Of a DNA stretch of 64,000 nt, positions 47,195 through 58,939 are shown one piece after another. The position numbers and the translations under genes were made by a program. Source of the DNA: Lepraria neglecta (taxonomy: Eukaryota > Ascomycota > Lecanoromycetes > Lecanorales > Stereocaulaceae); NCBI GenBank assembly GCA_033220425.1, contig CM065648.1:3224001-3288000 (forward strand), written 5' to 3'. The notes beneath the pieces are model-generated. The model worked only from the letters and a program-made list of their open reading frames with translations, was not told where the DNA came from and did not search any database. How positions within the stretch are numbered: position 1 is the stretch's first letter; the number at the start of each line of letters is the position of its first letter.

Positions 47195-47463
47195 CTGGCG
47201 TATACCACAAGCATGACCGAGTCTCTTTTTTTGCCGGGCACAGGAATCGTGCCAGGCACGGAAGAGGTAAAAGGAAGGATACGAGGCATTCTTAATAAAG
47301 AGGCCATTTCCACTCTTTTTTCCTAGGCTAGTAATTCAACAATTGGATTAGATGTAATTTAGAGGGACGTCCAAGAAGAAAAATGAATAGTATAGTTCAC
47401 GATACTTGCACTTCTCGCGGAAGATATAGTGGTCACCTCGAGCTCAACAGCCTCACGCGTGTC

Positions 47464-48644
47464 TCAAGCCATATCCAACGCTGCTCCCCTAGGCGCTTCC
47501 GTTCCAAGTAGAACAACAACACTATCACGATTAAGATAGATTTCGTCCTTTCCCTCTTTACAAGCCTTCGTCAGCCCAGCCAAAGTAGCAGCACCACAAG
47601 GTCCAATCAGTATTCCCATCTCTGCCAACGTCTCCTCAGCCACCTTAGCCTCCTCATCAGTAACAGTAACATGTGCATCAACACCATCACGCAGGGATGG
47701 CCACGCAGTAAACGTCACAGTCCCACAATTAAGACCACACATCGACGTATCCTTGGTAGATATAGAAACGATCTTGCCAGCTTCCAGGCTCGTCATCAAA
47801 CACGCAGCAGTATCAGGCTCAACAGTCAAAACAGCTGACGACGGCACCGCATGCTTATAATGGACCACAACAGCCTCAGCCAGCGACCCAGCTCCTACCG
47901 GGCAAACAACAAGATCCGGTCTCCTTCCCACCAGCTCCTCTGTCTGCTGATCGATCTCCACCATCATAGTAGAATACCCATCCACAACCCACTGACAACT
48001 TTAGTTCAGGCCTTACACGACTTCTGCGAACTCACCTGCGGAATCTCCTGATACCATTCCCACGCGATATCCGCAATGAACAGCCCCCGCTTCTCCTTAC
48101 CTATCCTCTCAGCTTCCTTCACCGCGCCATCGTAATCTCCGTCTACGACGATGACTTCAGCGCCCTCATGCGCGATCTTCTTCTTCGTAGTTTCAAGCAT
48201 CACTTTAGGCACGTATACATGGGCTTTGGCTCCTAACATGCTCGCCATGCGAGCGACAGCCCGACCCCAATTGCCATCTGTAGCTGTGTAGTATTCGAAC
48301 CCTTTATCTCCCGCAGCGGCTTTAACCTCTTCCAACGATGCCGTTGAAGGCAGGTCCAGTTCCCGAGTCACGGTGCGGTAGACGGCCCATGATGCACCAA
48401 GTATCTTATACGCTGGCAGACCAAAGCGACGCGATTCGTCTTTGATAAGGACTTTGTGTGCTTCTAGGTTTGTAGCGATTTGGGGAAGGGGGCACAGGGG
48501 CGTGGGGCCGTAGTTTGGGAGGGTTTGGTGGAAGGGGAGGATGGAAGGGTCGGTTGTATATTCGGACTTCCATTTGCGGGCTGAAGGGTTGGAATACATC
48601 GTCATCAGGTGGTAGTGATGGCGCCGTCGAGAGGCTTGGTTCAT
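47464..48644 (-). CDS. PLP-dependent lyase, diaminopropionate ammonia-lyase/threonine dehydratase-like (fold type II)
   Basis: Two exons (48644 or 48605 to 48036; 47991-47464; intron GTGAGT to TTGTCAG, 44 nt) give 365-378 aa. The enzyme class removes ammonia from hydroxy- or diamino acids. Motifs: NYGPTPLCPLPQ near the N-terminus; KDESRRFGLPAYKILGASWA with the Schiff-base lysine (K67 counting from the ATG at 48605); TATDGNWGRAVARMASMLGA (the DGNxGR substrate and phosphate region); VCPVGAGSLAEAV (Gly-rich PLP phosphate loop); and LGTEAPRGA at the end. RFGLxAxK and DGNxGR favour the diaminopropionate ammonia-lyase branch. Two start codons are possible (48644 and 48605). The frame stays open upstream into an inserted transposon end only 18 bp above the first of them. 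Confidence 0.85.
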
Positions 48645-48661
48645 GAGTGAGGAAGATCTTT

Positions 48662-49717
48662 TAGCGTATGCATGATTTTCTTGGTTTCTTGGTCCATCCC
48701 ATCCCCCATACAAATTTATATGGAAAACCCGACAATCAACCATATATCCTCTTTGAAACCTAGGAACCGCGTACATACGAATTCGAAGGTGTTACAATAC
48801 CTAGACAGCGCTCCTCTCGATCTAGGCCCTCCACCCCCGAGCAACCTGCGCGGAGGAGCAGTCGTCCTCCCCAGGCGGTACGATTCGCTGACGACCAGCC
48901 GGAGGACAGTACTGTAGCCAGTAGGAATGGTGAAGGCAAGAAGAAGGTAGGGCGCCAGGCGCCCCCTAAGCCTATACGAAAAACCTGGGGTCCACCATTA
49001 GCAAGTCAGCGACTTACTATCAATCAGGCCCTTTTAAAGGCGGAGAGGAAGAAGGCTACAGCTGAAAAAGTGACTCATCTATAAAGATAAATTGCTTAGC
49101 AGTCATATTACAGATAAAAGCCTGCTACTTATTACGAAGTCGAAGGCTCTGATTATATCCAACGCGTTGTCCCTTTTTATAGCTAAGTCTTTCTTTCTTA
49201 AGGTGTCTCGAAATTATTAATTAGTAGACGGTAAGGCCCCATTCTTCCTCCAAAAAAGCTGCTAGCTCGTCCTAATACGCCTATAGATATTGACGCTGGT
49301 ATTCAAGAAGCGTATTCTCTACAGCAGTGTATATACAACGCTTAGGACCCCGGCGCAGAGGATTTTTTTTCTCCTATAACCGCACCGTCTCTAGATAGCA
49401 ATGGATCTTCGCAGCAATAGCAGTAGGCTTCCAATAGGTACGTATCAGCCTATCAGCATAGGCTTTGGAGGCAGTGTCAATTATATAAGTAGGCATCGCG
49501 GCGGTGAGATAGGGAAGAAGGCCGTGGGGGGCGTATCGAGTCTACAACACTAATATTAGCCTATAAATAGTAGTTGGGGCTTTATATTTACTCAATTGGG
49601 ACGGCAGAATGGCTTATAAGTCGATATATGGGTGGTTGTCGGGTTTTCCATATAAATTTGTATGGGGGATGGGATGGAGTGGAATGCCAAGAAACCAAGA
49701 AAATCATGCATACGCTA
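48662..49717. mobile_element. 1.05 kb TIR DNA transposon with TA target duplication (Tc1/mariner-like ends)
   Basis: The ends are long inverted repeats. Reading inward from each side both begin TAGCGTATGCATGATTTTCT, then share TGGTTTCTTGG, a TCCATCCCATCCCCCATAC block and a GGAAAACCCGACAA block. That is about 90 bp per arm, with an 8 bp insertion (CATTCCAC) in the right arm and a few substitutions. TA dinucleotides bound the element at 48662-48663 and 49716-49717, as for Tc1/mariner and pogo-type insertions. The interior carries no intact transposase; an open basic stretch near 48830-49083 and TA-rich decayed DNA follow. A non-autonomous or degraded copy. It occupies the shared upstream region of the lyase gene and OXP1. 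Confidence 0.85.
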
Positions 49718-50010
49718 ATTGGTGGGGTATTTCGGTTAATCCTTCTCAGGACGGATTTCCCATTCGTGACGCCTTTTTTACATCACCGGCATATTAACTG
49801 AATATTCGGGCGGCAGACTGTATTCTCTGTACATATTATGGCTTATGACCCTGAAATCAGGCATTGAAATATGTTAATATTCTATCACCTTTTCTGCTAT
49901 ATGACTAAATGATTCATGATCTAACATTTACTCCTGCAATATTTTTTATCAGCATAGGCTTCATTTTCTGAAACCGTCCTCGGTGAAAACAGTATCTTTC
50001 CCTGGTCAGA
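49718..50010. promoter_or_regulatory. Upstream region of OXP1
   Basis: 293 bp between the transposon's right end and the OXP1 start codon. AT-rich. It presumably holds the core promoter. No specific site is claimed. Confidence 0.5.
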
Positions 50011-53000
50011 ATGGGGTCTACACGAGAGCGTGGCATCCGGATAGCCATCGATGTGAGCTATTCTACTAATCGACAAAGTATATACCCATTAAACTAACAC
50101 CAGACAGCGAGGAGGTACATTCACAGACTGCGTTGGCAATCCGGGCAGTGGCAAGATGGAAGATGATACAATCATCAAGCTCCTCTCCGAGGACCCTTCC
50201 AATTACGAAGACGCTCCGCTGGAGGGTATCCGCCGATTGCTCTCAAAGTTCACAGGTGAAGAAGTGCCTCGTGGCGAGCCACTAGACACATCGAAGATCG
50301 AGAGCATCCGCATGGGCACCACAGTAGCCACGAATGCGTTGCTGGAGCGAAAGGGTGAACGTATTGCTATGGTCGTTACGAAAGGGTTCAAGGATTGTCT
50401 TGAGATTGGTAATCAGTCGAGGCCCAAGATCTTTGATTTGGCCATTCGAAAACCAGAGGTTTTGTACGAGAAGGTCATAGAGATTGACGAACGAGTCACT
50501 CTCGAGGACTACGCTGAAGATCCCGAAAGACATGTCACTAAAACAGATGATTCTTCCGCAGAGGAAAGTCTTGTTCGTGGCCTTTCATCCGAAGCCGTTC
50601 GCATACTCAAAAGACCGTCGAAAGACAATATCAAGTCGCAGTTGCAAGGACTGTACGACGACGGCTTTCGAAGCATTGCCGTCTGCCTTGTTCACGGCTA
50701 TACTTTTCCTGATCACGAAGCACTGGTCGGGCAGGTAGCTCACGAGATTGGCTTTGAGCACGTCAGCTTAAGTCACGAATTAATGCCCATGATTAAGCTC
50801 GTTCCGCGCGCTACCTCAGCCTGTGCTGACGCATACCTTACTCCGGCCATCAAGAAGTACATTGCAGGCTTCCAAGCTGGGTTTGAGGGCGGCTTAGGTA
50901 CCGAGAGTGTTAAGAAGGAAAGTGGTACTAAGGGCGCACGGTGCGAGTTCATGCAATCTGATGGTGGTCTTGTTGACGTGAATCTCTTTTCTGGCTTACG
51001 CGCTATCTTGTCCGGACCTGCTGGTGGTGTAGTGGGATACGCACTCACATCTTACGATGCTAATACTAAAACACCTGTGATTGGATTTGATATGGGTGGT
51101 ACTAGCACTGATGTCAGTCGATATGGCTCTGGAAGATATGAGCATGTCTTTGAGACGACTACCGCGGGCGTTACCATCCAGTCGCCGCAGCTTGATATTA
51201 ATACCGTTGCCGCGGGCGGTGGATCCCGTCTCTTCTTCCGCAATGGTCTTTTCGTTGTTGGGCCGGAATCTGCTGGAGCCCATCCTGGTCCTGCGTGCTA
51301 TCGAAAAGGTGGACCGCTCACAGTGACCGATGCAAATCTTTTTCTAGGCCGTCTCCTACCCGACTTCTTCCCTAAGATCTTTGGTAAGACTGAAGATCAA
51401 GGTCTGGACAAGGAAGCAAGTGAAAAACTGTTCCGTGAGTTGACCGATGATATCAACAAGGAGGTCGCAAGAGACAATAGGGACAAGGAGATGAGTCCTG
51501 ATGAAGTGGCGTACGGATTCATCAAGATCGCCAATGAGACTATGACCAGACCGATCAGATCTTTGACTGAAGCTAAAGGCCATGACACATCCCAACATCG
51601 ACTGGCTACCTTCGGAGGAGCTGGTGGTCAGCATGCTGTGGCAATCGCAGAGAGCTTAGGTATCAGACAGATCCTTGTGCATCGATACTCTTCGGTACTC
51701 TCCGCATACGGCATGGCTTTAGCGGACGTCGTAGATGAAAGCCAAGTACCTGACTCTAAGACATGGTCTGACAAAGGAGACGTGGTTGATGAGCTCAGAA
51801 AGACGATGAATGACCTCAAAGAGAAATCGACAGCAAAACTTCGAGATCAAGGCTTTTCTGATAACAACATTGTGTTTGAAGAGTATCTGAACATGCGATA
51901 TCGGGGCACGGAGTCTGCCCTGATGATCGTCAGACCAAGCGAGGAGGAAGCCAAGAAAGACTTTGAAGGCGACGATTGGGCATTTGGAAAGGCATTTGTT
52001 AAGCAACACGAACAGGAGTTCGGCTTCACTTTACCAGATCGAGATATCATAGTCGACGACGTCCGAGCCAGAGGCATCGGCAAAAGCTTTGAAGGTCTCG
52101 ATAAGACTGTCGACATGCAGTTGAAGGAGATCAAGCCCAAAGACCTTGGAGAGGGAAAGCGCTATGGCGTTTCCAAAGTCTACTTCGAAGGCGGTCGCCA
52201 AAAGACCCCGATCTACAAGCTTGAGGACCTTGATGTTGGTGACAAAGTGCAAGGACCCGCGATTCTGGCCGATGGCACCCAGACTATAGTAGTCACGCCA
52301 GGTGCAACAGCTCTGATTATCGAGACTCATGTTGTGATCAACATTGGGAAAGAGGAAGGGCAAGGGACGAGAATCAATGCCAAAGAAGTTGACCCAATCA
52401 TGCTCAGTATCTTTGCACATCGCTTCATGGCTATTGCGGAGCAGATGGGTAGAGCGTTACAAAAGACTAGTGTAAGCACTAATGTCAAGGAGAGGCTTGA
52501 CTATTCTTGTGCATTGTTTGATTCGACTGGAGGGCTCGTTGCAAATGGTATGGAGTCCCAAAAACCTCCAAAGTAGCCCGGCTGATCTTTCCCAGCGCCC
52601 CATCTACCCGTCCATCTCGGAAGCATGTCCACCTGCGTCACCACACAAGCAGAAATTTGGAGAGGCAAGCTCAAGCCCGGGGACGTCATCGTCTCGAATC
52701 ACCCAGAATTTGGAGGAACCCATCTGCCAGACATCACGGTGGTGACTCCCGCTTTCAATGGCGAAGACATTATTTTCTACGTTGCATCACGTGCTCATCA
52801 CGCTGACATTGGCGGTATTCTCCCTGGTTCGATGCCTCCACATTCGCGAGAGCTATATCAAGAAGGTGCAGCTATCAAGTCCGAGAAGCTTGTCTCTGAA
52901 GGCCACTTCAACGAGAAGCGTATCACTGAGTTGCTATACGACGAGCCAGCTCAATATCCCGAGTGCAGTGGCACGCGGTGTTTAGCAGACAACATCAATG

Positions 53001-54163
53001 ATCTCAAAGCCCAAATAGCTGCGAACCAGAAAGGCATCAACCTGATCAGCGCATTGATCGAAGACTATGGCGAGGAGGTAGTCCAGTTCTACATGCGCAA
53101 CATCCAAGACAACGCCGAACTAAGCGTCCGCAACCTGCTCAAAGACGTCAGTAAGCGCTTCGAAGGAAGAGACCTCAGCGCCATTGACTACATGGACGAC
53201 GGCAGCCCCATTAAACTCAAAATAACCATCGACGCCGAGAAGGGCGAAGCAATCTTCGACTTTGCCGGTACAGGTCCAGAAGTCTACGGCAATACCAACG
53301 CACCTCAAGCCGTAACCTACTCAGCAATAATCTACTGTCTGCGCAGCCTAATCGAAGACGACATCCCCCTAAACCAAGGCTGCCTAAAACCCATCAACAT
53401 CAAAATCCCACCCAAATCCTTCCTCTCCCCCTCCGACAAAGCAGCCGTCGTAGGCGGCAACGTTCTCACCTCCCAACGCGTCACAGACGTAATCCTCCGC
53501 GCTTTCGCCGCCTGCGCTGCCTCCCAGGGCGATTGCAATAATCTCACCTTCGGCCTCGGAGGCAACCTCTCCACTTCCGCTGAAGCCACCAAGGGGTTCG
53601 GATACTACGAAACCATTGCCGGCGGCTCCGGCGCAGGTCCAACATGGGATGGCACATCAGGCGTACACACCCACATGACGAACACGCGCATCACAGACGC
53701 CGAAGTATTCGAGCGGCGCTACCCCGTCATCCTGCGCGAATTCAGTCTCCGCTCCCACAGCGCCGGTCTCGGCCAGCACCGCGGCGGGGAAGGCGTAATC
53801 CGCGATATCGAATTCCGCATCCCTGTTCAAGTTTCCATCTTGAGTGAACGAAGGGTTTATCACCCCTACGGGCTTGAAGGAGGCGAGGACGCAGCGTGCG
53901 GGATTAATTATTGGGTTAGGCATGTGCAGAAGGGGGGTCGGGGGGAGGACAGGGAGGAGTGGGAGGATCGGCGGATAAATCTTGGTGGGAAGAATACGGC
54001 GGCTATGGGGAGGGGGGAGAGGATTGTGGTTTGTACGCCTGGGGGTGGGGGGTGGGGGAGGGTTGGGAGGGAGAGTAAAGCCCTGAAAAAGACGGATGAT
54101 AAACACAATTGGAGGAAAGGTAGTCTGGCGCAGAGGATGGAGACGCAGGAGAGTAGTGTTTGA
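50011..54163 (+). CDS. OXP1: 5-oxoprolinase (ATP-hydrolysing), cytosolic
   Basis: Three exons (50011-50052, 50108-52547, 52596-54163) give 1349 aa. The enzyme opens 5-oxo-L-proline to glutamate using ATP, in the gamma-glutamyl/glutathione cycle. The hydantoinase A-type half begins MGSTRERGIRIAID-RGGTFTDCVG, the first intron cutting before RGGTFTD. It goes on with MGTTVATNALLERKGE, GFDMGGTSTDVSRY (nucleotide-binding loop), TVAAGGGSR and ATFGGAGGQHA. The hydantoinase B-type half starts near IFAHRFMAIAEQMG. The second intron (GTATGG to TTTCCCAG) restores PHLPVHLGSMSTCV. It continues with SNHPEFGGTHLPDITV, RAHHADIGG and GGSGAGPTWDGTSGVHTHMT. The last 150 codons are strongly G-rich on the coding strand. 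Full length and undamaged. Confidence 0.95.
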
Positions 54164-54877
54164 GGGGTTGGGAGTTGGGGAAGGAAATCTGGAGGGTTGT
54201 GGGTGGAATTGGGTAGGTTGCAAGGGCTCTACCGGTGAGTGGCCTGGACAGTGCGAGGACGGCGAGAATGTGGAGATATTGTGCAACGACAGCGACAGCT
54301 ATGTGAACCAAAACCCCAGAGAGCAGTCTAACATACTTTACCTTCATATCGATATCAAGTTTGAACAAAGAAATACCATTTGCGACATTCCAGCACAAAA
54401 CAGTCCACGGCCTTGCAAGCCAGTTGGCAGGACTTGGCACTTTTCTATGAAAAACCTCCCATGGAGCCACCTGAACTGAGACGCTCAACAGTCAAAATCG
54501 GAAAACCTCGTAGAAAAGCTTTGAAAGGGAAAGCGCCGGGAGTAGCCGGGGTTACATAAGAGTGTTGTCCTCTCCGCAAGGTGGCCATCATATCTGCACC
54601 AGATGGAAGACTGGAGGACTTTTGGCCAGTTGTTTTGTGGAAAGCATGCTTTGATATCCGTCGTTTGGCTTCGAAATTGCACGCTCCTGAAATTCTGGCT
54701 TCGCAAATGTAGCTATACAAAAATGAAATTTGCGCCTGGCCCCCTTACCAGTCTACCCAATCGCAGCACAACCCCACGCTATGGCAATATATGCTCCATC
54801 CTTTCATAAATCATCAATTATTCCCACAGATCCTCCTACCTCATCATCGCATGACAAGGAGCCAGCGCCCCCTCACC
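54164..54877. other. Convergent 3' intergenic region after OXP1
   Basis: 714 bases with no recognised gene, between the stop of OXP1 and the stop of the minus-strand F-box-like gene. Confidence 0.5.
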
Positions 54878-56339
54878 CTACGAACTCCTCCACAAATTCT
54901 TCTCCGCCCCCTTCCGAATCTCATCCTGCAGCAACTTATCAAGCTGCATTACCAACGTCAAATTTGCACTCCTCGATCCATGCGGCAGAGTCCACGGCGC
55001 ATCCGGTCCGGGAAAGACATGTATCTTCAAATCTCTCAATCCATTATCGCCATGCTGCAGCTTAAGGAGACGCACGATCCATGAATCGCCCAGAGTGGGC
55101 AGTCTAGTTGAGTCGTCGAGGTATACGAAAACTTCTACAGTTTGGAGACCTGTCATGTGCTTCTGGATCATGTCGAGCCAGAGATTGACGTTGCAAAAGG
55201 CGCATTGATGGAGCCAGTGTTGGTGGCGGGCTACTTCCGCGTCGTTGGCGCGGATTTTGTTCATGGTGTGTTGGTTGTAGCAGAGCTGGATGCTGCGGAT
55301 TTGGGCTAGGCGGTCGGGAAGAACGCTGTGGAGGAAATAAGGTGGCTGGGAAATGGAATTGAAGTAGAACGTTGGTAGGCCTTGAGGATTGGTTAGTCCA
55401 TCAGTGCTTCTGTAAGGATTAGGCGCTCTACTTACGGTATAACAGATTAACCGTCTCCATATAGATCTGCTTGCACGTCTTAGAGAGCGCTAAACGCCCC
55501 CGGCCTTGGTTCTCTGGCAGAGTGAGTTGGCCGTGGGGCCGTGATTGGCCGTAGTAGCCAAAGCCGTAACAGGTGCATTCATTAGTCGGGGTCGAGCTGA
55601 TAGGCTGAGAGCAAGGATGGCCGTGGATCCGGCTGGAGGTCCTTTTGTCTTTAGGTTTCTTCGTCCTGTGTACTGCCACGTGAAGGTGTATGCAATCCCC
55701 AGCAATAACATGCTCGTAAATGTGCAAGCGCAGCTCAGCAGGAAGCTTTGTCAAGAATGGCGTGGACGACTGGGAAACAAGCTCGGTTTGCTCAAGGCTA
55801 AGACGACGTTTTCGTTTCTGGGGTAAGGGAGGTGGCTTTCCCATCTCATAATCCCATGCCGCTTGTTGCCGTTGGAATACGCTTCGATAATTGCCCAAGA
55901 CGAGGCCTGGCACTTTGATGGCATCTAGGCAAAGACCCATACATTCGTAATTGTACTTGGGGGACCACCGCCCCTGCCAGAAGCTGAATGCAGAAGTTAA
56001 GATCCAGTCAAACGGGAACATGAGCAAGGCTATTGCGATACATAAGATTGGGAAGATGACGAGAAAGATGAATACGAGCAATATGAAGCCGGTGCGATAT
56101 ATCCACTTCCAAGATCTAACGAGGTAGTAATTGGGCACCTTTCTGTCATAGTTGCCAAGCTCGATGCTTTGAAGTCCCGCTGACATGGTAGCTAATACAA
56201 TATCTAGAGGATGGCACTGATATGCTCGGTATCGGTTCGGTGGCCTCAGACGCTTGGCGAATCGATCCAAAACGCTTATCGCACCTCGCTGGTCTAGAAA
56301 AGTGAAGAGGTAACAGATAGGTGTGCAAGCTGCTTGCAT
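54878..56339 (-). CDS. DUF7730/F-box-like protein with a membrane segment
   Basis: Two exons (56339-55436, 55380-54878; donor C-GTAAGT, acceptor CCTCAAG) give 468 aa. The N-terminus holds a strongly hydrophobic block (GFILLVFIFLVIFPILCIAI, then ALLMFPFDW), predicting membrane anchoring. After it comes the family hallmark TPFLTKLPAELRLHIYEHVI and the second hallmark ALSKTCKQIYMETVNLLYR, split by the intron before LPTFYFNS. The C-terminus has LAQIRSIQLCYN and a TVEVFVYLDD segment. ATG 56339 is the first Met in the frame; the frame is open a little upstream without ATG. It belongs to a different, intact branch of the family whose tandem copies lie elsewhere in the window. Function unknown. Confidence 0.75.
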
Positions 56340-56806
56340 ATGGGGGAAAGCTTTGGCCACGGATTCATTGAGCTTCTCAGCCGAGTCAGCCTTGCCACGC
56401 TATGCCGGCGTCAACCAGGCTGTAGCCGTCTGTTGGACAGCATGTGTGGCGGAGTTTATAGAATCGCAACATACGCCAAAAAATTGTAATGTGCCAAACC
56501 AGTTTGACCATTAGCAATGATTGATGAATTGGCTTGAAATAGGCTGGGTGTGGATATTGTCTCAATGTTCAGCTTGATAGTGAAGTTCGGAGCTATCTTA
56601 GCGTGCACGTGACTAATCAGGGTCCAGGGCTCGATTGGAGAAGATAATTGTTGTAAATCTGTCCACTCGGCAGACTGACAAATCTGGAGCAAATACGAAT
56701 CTAAGACTCCAACAACCTTCTCCTCACTGTCCTCTTCTCGAAAATAATTTATAGTAGACCTGGAGCCCACATTCGTCCCATAATTGTCATTCCTTTGCCC
56801 ACAATC
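56340..56806. promoter_or_regulatory. Divergent intergenic region, F-box-like gene and PDI1
   Basis: 467 bp between divergent start codons with no separate gene. Confidence 0.5.
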
Positions 56807-58546
56807 ATGAAGAATTTCAGGAGTGTAGCCCTCGGGCTCGTTGGAGCTGCCGCCGTAGCTTCAGCATCAGACGTTCACGATCTCAAGAAAGACACATTTG
56901 TAGACTTCGTCAAGTCTCATGACCTCGTCCTAGCAGAGTTCTTTGCACCATGGTGCGGTCACTGCAAAGCGCTCGCCCCCGAGTACGAAGAAGCTGCCAC
57001 AACTCTGAAAGAGAAAGACATTCCCCTTGTCAAGGTCGACTGCACGGAGGAAGCCGACCTGTGTAAAGACTACGGCGTTGAGGGATACCCAACGATTAAG
57101 GTCTTCCGAGGCCCAGACAATGTCCAGGCCTACTCAGGAGCAAGGAAATCACCTGCGTCAGTCTCCTACACCCTACCCCCCCTGGGGCTCCAGCTGACGA
57201 TTCTTCCTAGCATCATCTCATACATGACCAAGCAAGCTCTACCCGCAGTCTCAGTCCTCACATCCGAAACGTTAGAAGAATTCAAGACATCTGATAAGGT
57301 TGTCGTGGTCGCATACTTTGACGCCGACGATAAGACGTCGAACGCTACTTTCTCTGAGGTCGCGGAGTCCTTGAGGGATGAATACCTTTTTGGAGCCATC
57401 AACGACGCCAAACTGGCAAAGGCTGAGGGCGTCAAGCAACCAAGAATTGTTCTCTACAAGTCATTTGATGAAGGCAAGGACGTCTTTGACGACAACTTCG
57501 ATGTCGAATCTATCACCAAATTCACCAAGACCTCTGCCATCCCGTTGGTTGGCGAAGTCGGCCCAGAGACATATGCTGGCTATATGGCAGTATGTTCCTA
57601 CAAATCGCACTTCAATTAGCATCCAGCTGACCCTTATCCAGGCTGGTATCCCACTCGCCTACATTTTCGCAGAGACCCCAGAAGAGCGCGCCGAGCTCGC
57701 TGAAACCCTCAAGCCCCTTGCTCAAAAGCACAAGGGTGTGATTAGCTTCGCCACCATTGACGCTAAGTCATTCGGCGCACACGCTGGCAACCTGAACTTG
57801 GAGGTCGACAAGTGGCCCGCATTCGCTATCCAAGAGACCGTCAAGAACCAGAAATTCCCCTACGACCAGAGCAAGAAGATCACTCACGACGATGTTGGAG
57901 CTTTCGTCCAGGATTTCGTTGACGGCAAGATGGAACCAAGCATCAAGTCCGAGCCCATCCCAGAGAAGCAAGAAGGTCCAGTCCAGGTCGTCGTAGCCAA
58001 CAACTACAAGGAAATCGTCATGGAGAATGATCACGATGTTCTACTCGAGTTCTACGCCCCGTGGTGTGGTCACTGCAAAGCGTAAGAAGCCCTTCACTAT
58101 CTTCATAAACTCTTAAATACTGACTAGTCTCCAACAGTTTGGCTCCTAAGTACGAAGAGCTCGCCGCCATGTACCCCACATCCTCCAAAGTCACCATCGC
58201 CAAAGTCGACGCAACGGCCAACGATGTTCCCGACGAGATCCAAGGCTTCCCAACCATCAAGCTCTTCCCCGCCGGCGGCAAAGAAGAACCCATCACCTAC
58301 TCCGGCTCGCGCACCATCGAAGACCTAGCTGAATTCATCAAGGAGAATGGCAAATACAAGATCGATGCTTATGAGGGCAAGAACGAGAGCGACGAGGCCC
58401 AGGCTCCATTGGCTGAGGGGATGGGTGAAGCCGCCAAGGCCGCCACTGAGACTGTCAAGAGCGCGGCTAGTGATGCTGCTGAGGCTGTCAAGACTGCTAT
58501 GGGCGATACTGATGGTGATGATGGAAGCGAGCACGATGAGTTGTAG
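56807..58546 (+). CDS. PDI1: Protein disulfide isomerase, ER lumen
   Basis: Four exons (56807-57156, 57211-57589, 57642-58081, 58138-58546) give 525 aa. PDI forms and shuffles disulfides in the endoplasmic reticulum. A signal peptide (MKNFRSVALGLVGAAAVASA) precedes the first thioredoxin domain with active site APWCGHC (C50/C53). Two non-catalytic domains follow (SYMTKQALPAVSVLTSE; AGIPLAYIFAET). The second active domain has APWCGHC (C385/C388), split from LAPKYEEL by the last intron. After an Ala/Glu-rich acidic tail the protein ends in the fungal retention signal HDEL. The first intron (57157-57210, GTCAGT to TTCCTAG, 54 nt) is a multiple of three without stop, and read-through would insert 18 residues into the first domain's end. 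Start ATG 56807 gives the signal peptide. Confidence 0.95.
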
Positions 58547-58784
58547 ATGCAGTACCAGCTAGTGTGCTAATTGAGAGGAATGAAGATTGATGTGATATGT
58601 TTGCAGCTTGGAGACTGATTATACTGGGAGTCTCTGATTCAGGCTGCGCCATGTAAATTTACTGTTAGGAATTTTGAATTAGGATGAAAAGTCATGTCTA
58701 CCAAAACCGTGTTCCAAATTACAAGAAGATTCGGCCCAGCTTTCTCTCAGAAGCTCACAAATCTTAGCGTTTCGCGTTCACCGC

Positions 58785-58930
58785 GGGTCCCAGCTCGGCG
58801 TACTTACAAAAAAGTTCCGCGTAGTTACGGGTAATGTCTTGGCAAAAAGCTCGGCGTACTTATTTTGTAAGTGCGCCGAGCTTTGTAACTACGCGGAACT
58901 TTTTTGTAAGTACGCCGAGCTGAGACCCCC
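58785..58930. mobile_element. 146 bp MITE with nested hairpins and 9 bp target duplication
   Basis: The 9-mer GTTCACCGC flanks the element at 58776-58784 and 58931-58939. Inside, arms 58791-58828 and 58885-58922 are perfect 38 bp inverted repeats starting CAGCTCGGCGTACTTAC. They are extended outward by GGGTCC/GAGACCCCC. Between them is a second, imperfect hairpin (about 58846-58863 against 58867-58884, AAAGCTCGGCG type) that repeats the arm motif. No coding capacity. A 9 bp duplication suggests Mutator-like mobilisation; hAT elements usually leave 8 bp. Confidence 0.85.
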
Positions 58931-58939
58931 GTTCACCGC

